Source of the DNA: CAG-390 sp045544735
GTDB taxonomy: Bacteria; Bacillota; Clostridia; Oscillospirales; CAG-272
Reading direction: 5' to 3'
Length of the DNA stretch: 17,513 nucleotides
Assembly: GCA_045544735.1 (NCBI GenBank)
Contig: JAZPZM010000176.1
Location: 1 to 17,513, forward strand
A program made the position numbers and the translations under genes. Every line of letters begins with the position of its first letter. Within the stretch, counting starts at the first letter, position 1. The notes below the pieces were generated by a model that saw nothing but the letters and a program-made list of their open reading frames with translations, ran no database searches and was not told the origin of the DNA. Shown one piece after another: positions 12,538 through 17,513 of the stretch.

Positions 12538-14281
12538 AACCCTTCAATATCTTATTCATAACTGCGGATTTGTTGTTTTTGATAGAGTACGGCATTTTCA
12601 GGGTGGTTATTCCCGTGTTTGCAACGTAGAGGTCGCGCGTGTGATTAAGCGCGGCAACGTTGTAGGAGTCCTTGTAGAACTTCTTTACCGCGGAGTCGGT
12701 CGCGGGCCAGAGCAGAACGGGCGCTTTTATGTAGTTATACACGTCCGCTATTATTCCGATAACGCCGTGGTGGGAGAGCTGAACCATATCCGACTTCAGA
12801 TAATTTCCGTACATATCAACGAGAATATGTCCCGTTGCGTGCGTAGCGTCAGCGAGCACCGTGCAGGTCTTGCCCTCAAGCGTTACTCTGAATACGAGAG
12901 AGGACGTATTGTTCCAGTCAAGCATCTTGGGCATATAATCGTCGTAGGTGTAGAGCATCTCTACCGTCGCGCCACAGCCGAAATCATACATCTGACCCGT
13001 GTGCGCCTTGATTATCTGCGAATTCGGGAAGGCTCTGGGCAGGATGGAGCGGATCTCATCCGCAAGTGCCTCGTCATTTATGTTCTCGTAATGCTCCTTG
13101 GTCGGGAAATTAAGCACGAAACGCTCGACGTTTATCTGTTTTTTGAGGCTTGACGACTCCGCAAAGCGATTGAGGGCGGCGGCGTGGTCGATGTGCGAGT
13201 GCGTGATGAACCACGCGGCGATCTTTATGTTATTGGGGTCGGGGGAAAGCTTCTTCATCGCATCAAGCAGAGGGTTGTCGGAGTTGTTGTACGAGCGGAA
13301 GCCTCCGTCGACCACGATAAGTCTGCCGTCGGGAAGCACGAATATCATACAAAGTGCTCCCTCGTTAAGACCTCCGTTCTGATTATATCCGAGTCCTATA
13401 AGGTTTACGGACGGAGTGGTGGTCTTTTTAACGTTTGCGCTATCCTCTGCACGAGGGGGAAGTCCCGTGGAGCTTTCAGGCTCAACGAGAATGCGCACTT
13501 CCTTGGAATAGTTGGTATAGCATACGTTTACAACGCCGCCGTGACCCGTGTAGGTCGCAAAACGGTTAGCATTGGCAGTTCTCTTGGCGTAAAGCGTGTA
13601 TCCCGCCTTCTCAAGCGCGGCAAGATAATCGTCGTACTCGGCGGTATTCGTGCGCTTGACGTGTATCATAGTGCAATTATCACCCGTGTCGTAGGTAGAG
13701 CCGGGCTTGCTGATGCTGTATTGCGGAAGCGCCGACATATATTCGTTCTTTGAACCCTGCACGGCAAAATCCGTGCTTATGACAAGACTTCCGTCGTCCT
13801 TTTTAACGATGGCACGCTTAAGCTCGTTTATCGCGCTCAAAAGCGAAGCCTTATCGTGACCTGCCAAAAGAATGCGGTTTCCAACTATCTTGATGGCGTA
13901 CGAGCCCATAGCAAGACCGCTTGACAGAGCGATCATATCGGCATGCTCGGTAAGACCAAGCACTATTTCGCAAGCGTCGGCAGACGCTTCCTCACCCTTC
14001 TTGACCCAGTCCTCGGTGACCTTAAGTCCCTTGGCGGTGGTCATAGCGGTCAAGGAATCGCGAAGCGACATAGCGAGATTTACTACGTCGGCGGTAGCGT
14101 TTTTACTTCTTACGATGGTGTAATTAAACGTATCGGGCGTGCTTATCACAAGCTCCGTGGGAGCTGCGGGAGTGGTCTCGGCAGGCAGCGTAGTATCCTG
14201 CGTCTCGCCGTCTCCGTTGCAGGCAACGAGTGCGCCCGCAAGCATAAGCAAAGCCAAAAATGCACAAATTATTCTTTTCAT
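12536..14281 (-). CDS. Secreted lipoprotein with metallo-beta-lactamase-fold hydrolase domain, 581 aa
   Basis: A lipoprotein signal with lipobox LVAC at Cys21 is followed by a T/E/P-rich spacer. Residues about 45-185 form an alpha/beta domain resembling the N-terminal domains attached to family 20/67 glycoside hydrolases ('EIVLGLTEHADMIAL', 'SYAIKIVGNRILLAGHD'). Residues about 295-560 are the metallo-beta-lactamase fold: 'LIVVDGG' near 321-327, the HxHxDH metal motif at His361, His363, Asp365 and His366, a likely ligand Asp478 in 'LADAT', and His504/His505 in 'LSHHG'. The pattern is closest to ComEC-like extracellular nuclease or phosphodiesterase MBL domains, but the substrate is not determinable. 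The ATG has AAGGAG 8 nt upstream and a near-consensus promoter at 14312-14340. The protein probably acts on the outer face of the membrane. Confidence 0.85.
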   Translation of the reverse strand: MKRIICAFLALLMLAGALVACNGDGETQDTTLPAETTPAAPTELVISTPDTFNYTIVRSKNATADVVNLAMSLRDSLTAMTTAKGLKVTEDWVKKGEEASADACEIVLGLTEHADMIALSSGLAMGSYAIKIVGNRILLAGHDKASLLSAINELKRAIVKKDDGSLVISTDFAVQGSKNEYMSALPQYSISKPGSTYDTGDNCTMIHVKRTNTAEYDDYLAALEKAGYTLYAKRTANANRFATYTGHGGVVNVCYTNYSKEVRILVEPESSTGLPPRAEDSANVKKTTTPSVNLIGLGYNQNGGLNEGALCMIFVLPDGRLIVVDGGFRSYNNSDNPLLDAMKKLSPDPNNIKIAAWFITHSHIDHAAALNRFAESSSLKKQINVERFVLNFPTKEHYENINDEALADEIRSILPRAFPNSQIIKAHTGQMYDFGCGATVEMLYTYDDYMPKMLDWNNTSSLVFRVTLEGKTCTVLADATHATGHILVDMYGNYLKSDMVQLSHHGVIGIIADVYNYIKAPVLLWPATDSAVKKFYKDSYNVAALNHTRDLYVANTGITTLKMPYSIKNNKSAVMNKILKG

Positions 14282-14311
14282 AACTGTTCTCCTTATCAGC
14301 TTTATAATTAG

Positions 14312-14340
14312 ATTATATCATCCACACCCCAAAAAGTCAA
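14312..14340 (-). promoter_or_regulatory. SigA promoter for the MBL-fold lipoprotein gene
   Basis: Minus-strand TTGACT (14340-14335), 17-bp spacer and TATAAT (14317-14312). It is divergent from the promoter at 14398-14426. Confidence 0.75.
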
Positions 14341-14397
14341 GTTTTGGCGATAAAAGCTTGAAAAAATATTACGGTTTGCCCTTCCAATAATTGTTCG

Positions 14398-14426
14398 TTG
14401 CACACTCCGCGCATTCGGATTATAAT
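14398..14426 (+). promoter_or_regulatory. SigA promoter for the MecA-like gene
   Basis: TTGCAC (14398-14403), 17-bp spacer and TATAAT (14421-14426), about 25 nt before the start codon. The -35 has two mismatches to consensus. Confidence 0.7.
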
Positions 14427-14451
14427 GTAATGTACACGAAAGGAGTTTCAA

Positions 14452-15009
14452 ATGGAAGTAATACTTATTAGCGATGACAAGGTAAAGATAATGCTGACCG
14501 AGGAGGATCTGCGTGAGTTTGCAATAGATTGCGATGCCGCCGAGGAGGACGGGGAGCTGTGCCGCCGCTTCAAGGACGTACTGCGCCGCGCCGACGATAT
14601 ATGCGGCACGAGCATCGGAGAGTCACGCGTGCTCGTCCAGCTCTTTCGCTCGCGCGCGGGAGGGTGTGAGCTTTTCGTAACGCGGCTCTCCCCCGCTCTG
14701 CCGACGGGCACGGGTAGCGCGGCGGACGGCACGGTATACGTTTTCGACAGCCTCGGCGCGCTCGTCGCCGCTTGCCGACTCCTGCACGCGCGCGGCTACG
14801 GCGCAAACAGCGCCGCCTTTTCAACGGACGGAGGCGAGTACGCTCTGCTTCTGCCCGAATTTCCAAACGGCGCGCCCGTACCGCTTGCCGCCGCCTGCCT
14901 TGACGAGTACGGCGTGCGGCGCACCGACGAAAAAGCGCGGCTTTACATAAGTGAGCACGCGCACGCTATATGCGCCGACGGAGCGGCAAAAATGCTGTCG
15001 AAATTTTAA
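14452..15009 (+). CDS. MecA-family adaptor protein, 185 aa
   Basis: The N-terminal region ('VKIMLTEEDLREFAIDCDAA') and the later 'RLSPALPTG' and 'VYVFDSLGALVAACRLLHAR' match the MecA/YpbH adaptor family. These proteins deliver unfolded or specific substrates to the ClpC-ClpP protease. It has the two-part layout, with an N-terminal substrate-binding region and a C-terminal ClpC-binding region from about residue 95. At 185 residues it is shorter than the usual 215-240, mainly in the acidic linker between the two parts. The ATG has AAAGGAG 6 nt upstream. In Bacillus, MecA controls competence by degrading ComK, but no competence genes are here, so only a general proteolysis role is inferred. Confidence 0.75.
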   Translation: MEVILISDDKVKIMLTEEDLREFAIDCDAAEEDGELCRRFKDVLRRADDICGTSIGESRVLVQLFRSRAGGCELFVTRLSPALPTGTGSAADGTVYVFDSLGALVAACRLLHARGYGANSAAFSTDGGEYALLLPEFPNGAPVPLAAACLDEYGVRRTDEKARLYISEHAHAICADGAAKMLSKF

Positions 15010-15041
15010 TTCTTAATTTTGCGCTTGCGGACAAAATCCAC

Positions 15042-15070
15042 TTGCAATACGCTAAAATCCGTGATATAAT
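15042..15070 (+). promoter_or_regulatory. SigA promoter for the O-antigen-ligase-like gene
   Basis: TTGCAA (15042-15047), 17-bp spacer and TATAAT (15065-15070), ending about 30 nt before the start codon at 15101. The -35 has two mismatches. Confidence 0.7.
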
Positions 15071-15100
15071 TATTGTATCTTCAGTAAAGGAAGCACACCT

Positions 15101-16564
15101 ATGAGCAAGCTTGCAAGTATAAGAAAGGAATACGCCCCCATCGACGCGGTGGCGAAATGGCAGAATACCCTTTGGTATCCTGCGCTCTTTGCCGTACTTT
15201 GCGCCGTTGCGGGAAGCGGCAACTGCTACGCCTACGCCCCCGTATTCTGGATATATTGCGCGCTCGTCGTTTTTTCTGCGCTTTTCGCGGACGACTTAAA
15301 GGTGTTCATACCGCCGATATTCTTCTTTTACTGCTCGCTCGGCTCGGACCTTTCGCCCGAACAGTTGCTTGACCGTGAGGCGTCGTTCGACTCGTTTTCC
15401 ACCGCGGGACTTGTAAACTTCATCGCCGCGGGACTTATAATGGTAGTTGCCCTTATCGTAAAGCTCGCCGTCAGCGGTGCTTTCAAAAAGCTTCTTAACC
15501 TACGCGGCGGAATATTTTATTCTATGATAGCAATGAGCGCCGCTCTTATGCTCAACGGTATATTCAGCGAGGGCGCGTCGCTCAAAAACCTTGCGTTCGG
15601 CGCGTTTGTCGGCTTGGGTATATTGCTTTTGTACGCGCTGTTCTCCATCATACTTGCGGACTCGCGCGACTGTGCGCCCTATGTTTGCGCCTCGGCGCTC
15701 GGCGTGTCCCTTGCCGCCACCGCGCAAGTGCTGTTCCGCGCGATAACGGTATATCGCGCAGACTTACTTTTCACCTACGATTCTCTTGGTAACGTGCTTG
15801 GCATAAACCGCGACATCCTACAGCTTTCGTGGGGCGTGGCAACCATAGTCGGCGCGATCATAGTGCTTGGCATTCCCGCCGCGTTTTACCTTGCGCGCAA
15901 GGCACGATACAGCCTTGTCTACTACGCCGCCGCCATCGTTTTGCTTATCGGCTCGGCGGTCATCGACACCCGCTCGGCAATAATCACGGGTGCTGTATTC
16001 TTCATTTTCTGCGCGATATTCTGCTGCTTCAGCGGTGAAAATAAAAAGAAAAACCGCATATACACGCTCGTTATCATTCTCGCCTCGGTCGGTGCGCTGA
16101 GTGCTTGGCACGTATACAAGGGCGACGTGATGGAGCTGTGGCTCGGACTTTCAAAGTTTTTGCGCTTTGATATCATGTCCGAAAATCTGCGTTTCCGCTA
16201 TTGGCAGGACGGCGTCTCGGACTTCTTGCGCGCGCCCGTATTCGGCGTGGGCTTTGACGACGGCGTGGTTATCGAGGGCGTGAGCTACACGTTCAGCAAC
16301 CCGTTTTCGGGAATGTACCACTCGATAATATTCCAATTTCTTGCCGCCGCGGGCATCGTCGGCTTCCTTGCCTTCCTTTATCATTGCGCGGAGTACGCAC
16401 GTCTGCTCTTCAAGCGCAGAAGCGCGGATAAGCTCCTTATCCTGCTTTTGCCCGCGATGATAATCGTTATGTCGCTCGTTGACAACTTCTTCTTCCAATT
16501 CAGCTTCCAGATATTTTACGCCGCTTTCTTCGCTCTTGCGGAGAAGGAAAGCCGCGAAAAGTAA
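15101..16564 (+). CDS. O-antigen ligase / Wzy-like polysaccharide polymerase, 487 aa
   Basis: About 11-12 hydrophobic segments span the protein, with a longer extracytoplasmic part between about 345 and 405. That loop contains 'RYWQDGVSDFLRAPVFGVGF', followed by the 'SGMYHSIIFQFLAAAGIVGF' segment (His407). This arrangement is the hallmark of Wzy_C/O-antigen ligase proteins: they use lipid-linked glycan donors to extend or attach a polysaccharide at the cell surface. The ATG has AAAGGA about 9 nt upstream. It is monocistronic, with its own promoter and a strong terminator. Its glycan is unknown. The DUF2079 protein elsewhere in the window could serve the same envelope pathway, but they are not linked in an operon. 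Confidence 0.8.
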   Translation: MSKLASIRKEYAPIDAVAKWQNTLWYPALFAVLCAVAGSGNCYAYAPVFWIYCALVVFSALFADDLKVFIPPIFFFYCSLGSDLSPEQLLDREASFDSFSTAGLVNFIAAGLIMVVALIVKLAVSGAFKKLLNLRGGIFYSMIAMSAALMLNGIFSEGASLKNLAFGAFVGLGILLLYALFSIILADSRDCAPYVCASALGVSLAATAQVLFRAITVYRADLLFTYDSLGNVLGINRDILQLSWGVATIVGAIIVLGIPAAFYLARKARYSLVYYAAAIVLLIGSAVIDTRSAIITGAVFFIFCAIFCCFSGENKKKNRIYTLVIILASVGALSAWHVYKGDVMELWLGLSKFLRFDIMSENLRFRYWQDGVSDFLRAPVFGVGFDDGVVIEGVSYTFSNPFSGMYHSIIFQFLAAAGIVGFLAFLYHCAEYARLLFKRRSADKLLILLLPAMIIVMSLVDNFFFQFSFQIFYAAFFALAEKESREK

Positions 16565-16601
16565 AAAATACTTGCAAGTCTGCTCTTGCAAGTATTTTTT
16601 T
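16563..16601 (+). terminator. Terminator after the O-antigen-ligase-like gene
   Basis: AAATACTTGCAAG pairs with CTTGCAAGTATTT around TCTGCT; A6 precedes and T7 follows. It overlaps the stop codon of the gene. Confidence 0.9.
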
Positions 16602-16618
16602 GCCAAAACAACCAAAAC

Positions 16619-16643
16619 TATACCGTTTTCAACCAACGGTATA
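16619..16643. repeat. Inverted repeat abutting a promoter
   Basis: TATACCGTT (16619-16627) and AACGGTATA (16635-16643) are perfect 9-bp arms around TTCAACC. The right arm touches the -35 of the next promoter. It is a possible operator; no T run follows, so it is not a terminator. Confidence 0.55.
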
Positions 16644-16672
16644 TAGACAAACGGAAAATTTTGTTATATAAT
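16644..16672 (+). promoter_or_regulatory. SigA promoter for the small membrane-protein gene
   Basis: TAGACA (16644-16649), 17-bp spacer and TATAAT (16667-16672), about 52 nt before the start codon. Confidence 0.7.
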
Positions 16673-16724
16673 ATCCCCATAAAACCAAAAACCGCAGGCG
16701 CGGCATTTATCAAGAGGTTATCAA

Positions 16725-17372
16725 ATGGCTAAAAACAACGAAAGCACAAGCATCCCCGTAAATTATTTCAACAAGCAACGCCACCCCAAGCTCGAATTGC
16801 TCTTTATGATACTCATCGGCATCGGCGTGGGCGGATTTGCAATATTTTACATAACGTTCTTCTGGCTTTTCGCCTACATCTGCGTGGGTCTCGCCGCCGT
16901 TGGCATTACGGGATATTTCGTCCTGAACGCGCATTCCTGCAAGGACTCGGACTACGACGAGTATTTGAAGAGACTGCTTGACATCAAGAACATCCACAAG
17001 GACGGCGAGGTCATCGAAAGCTACGACCTCGGCGCAGAGCACGCAAAGATTGGTAAAGACAAAAAATCGCGCAGCAGTATCTACAGCATCGCGGTATTTA
17101 ACTTCAAAAGAGAGAGCTTCACGCTCGACTGGACGCTTATTGATATTATGGCGTCAAACGAATACGAGGTCGCCACGACCGAAAAGCACCTTACCCTTCC
17201 CCGCGGCACTAAATGCGCGGTGGAGGAGTTCGAGATACCCGCAAAGCCCCGCGCGATGAAGGGCGCGTATATCGTGATCACGGATGAAAACGGCGATGAG
17301 CTGCGCATCCCCGCAACCGCCTTCTCCTGCGACACCGACGAAATAGCAAAAAGAATATCGGAGAAGAGATAA
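16725..17372 (+). CDS. Two-helix membrane protein with soluble C-terminal domain, 215 aa, unknown function
   Basis: Two adjacent hydrophobic segments, about residues 24-44 and 46-68, form a membrane hairpin; both ends are probably in the cytoplasm. The remaining ~145 residues are a soluble, charged alpha/beta domain ('DIKNIHKDGEVIESYDLGAE', then 'YSIAVFNFKRESFTLDWTLI') with no catalytic motif that I recognise. The shape recalls PH-like or stress-related membrane-anchored domains, but I cannot assign a family. The ATG has AGAGG 7-8 nt upstream. It has its own promoter, a possible operator at 16619-16643 and a perfect terminator, so it is monocistronic and may be separately regulated. Confidence 0.65.
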   Translation: MAKNNESTSIPVNYFNKQRHPKLELLFMILIGIGVGGFAIFYITFFWLFAYICVGLAAVGITGYFVLNAHSCKDSDYDEYLKRLLDIKNIHKDGEVIESYDLGAEHAKIGKDKKSRSSIYSIAVFNFKRESFTLDWTLIDIMASNEYEVATTEKHLTLPRGTKCAVEEFEIPAKPRAMKGAYIVITDENGDELRIPATAFSCDTDEIAKRISEKR

Positions 17373-17407
17373 AAATATCGGTGAGCCGACGGCTCACCGA
17401 TATTTTT
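17371..17407. terminator. Perfect bidirectional terminator
   Basis: A 17-bp perfect stem with loop GAC: AAAAATATCGGTGAGCC pairs with GGCTCACCGATATTTTT. It follows the unknown membrane-protein gene directly. Confidence 0.9.
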
Positions 17408-17439
17408 ATAAATTTTTATAAATTGCTTTTTGCCTTGGC

Positions 17440-17513
17440 TCTGTCACTTAATATGACTGATTTTTAGCACTTTTTGTATAGGAGAGTATTTTCTCTCCTA
17501 TACTCGACATATT
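17440..17513. mobile_element. Possible left end of an insertion sequence, cut by the window
   Basis: The sequence starting 'GGCTCTGTCACTTAATATGA' after an AT-rich stretch with a duplicated TTTTTATAAA looks like an IS terminal repeat. It is followed by a perfect 11-bp inverted repeat, GTATAGGAGAG (17476-17486) with CTCTCCTATAC (17493-17503). No T run follows the hairpin, so it is not a normal terminator. No transposase is visible because the window ends. The family cannot be assigned; 'GGCTCTG' starts resemble several IS families. Confidence 0.3.

Noticed and set aside
12374..13153. Plus-strand frame of 259 codons
   Set aside because: It starts within the cassette's non-coding right side, runs through two terminator hairpins and is antisense to the MBL lipoprotein; no ribosome site or domain.
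17476..17503. Rho-independent terminator at the right edge
   Set aside because: The stem is perfect but is followed by TCGACA on plus and by A-rich sequence on minus, not a T run.

Overview
The window looks like a chromosome segment of a Gram-positive, mid-GC Clostridia-type Firmicute, probably an uncultured gut commensal. The grounds are strong GGAGG-type ribosome binding sites, SigA promoters with a 17-bp spacer, a MecA-family adaptor, an ABC-F protein, BspA-type leucine-rich repeats, InlB-B-type repeats and Clostridia-like prophage genes. No ribosomal RNA or housekeeping marker is present, so the genus cannot be named.

Left part (1-4024). The end of a BspA-type LRR gene runs into a bidirectional terminator. 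Opposing it is a three-gene leftward operon: a cysteine-rich zinc-binding protein, a sigma-region-4-like protein and a small membrane protein. A LexA/CI-type self-cleaving repressor runs rightward and is followed 10 nt later by an ABC-F ATPase. Between the two operons, two perfect consensus promoters (TTGACA-17-TATAAT) face each other, and an operator-like set of inverted half-sites overlaps the leftward one. This resembles a phage lysogeny switch, but the genes it obviously controls are few.

Phage-type cassette (4026-6698, leftward). A tail/baseplate-like protein, an LRR tail protein, two small tail-associated proteins, an XhlA-like protein, a holin-like protein and an Amidase_3 endolysin with half a SPOR domain are tightly overlapped. 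No capsid, terminase, portal or integrase gene is visible. Two terminators insulate it from the next gene upstream.

Surface genes (6846-11114, leftward). A large InlB-B-repeat lipoprotein lies downstream of a DUF2079 multi-spanning membrane protein.

tRNA region and probable cassette (11253-12537). A perfect promoter drives tRNA-Thr(TGT) and tRNA-Tyr(GTA), ending at a strong terminator. Then comes an unusual non-coding array: four ATGAAG motifs, then four CATCAT motifs, at regular spacing with small hairpins between. The array ends in a promoter for an AT-rich P-loop kinase-like gene that looks foreign. On the far side are two short direct repeats, a perfect hairpin and an inverted copy of part of the tRNA-Tyr T-arm. 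I regard this as the best candidate for an undescribed mobile or cargo-bearing cassette.

Right part (12536-17513). A secreted metallo-beta-lactamase-fold lipoprotein is divergent from a MecA-like adaptor. An O-antigen-ligase/Wzy-like polymerase and an unknown two-helix membrane protein follow, each with its own promoter and, for the last two, a terminator. The last ~75 bases may be the end of an insertion sequence cut by the window.
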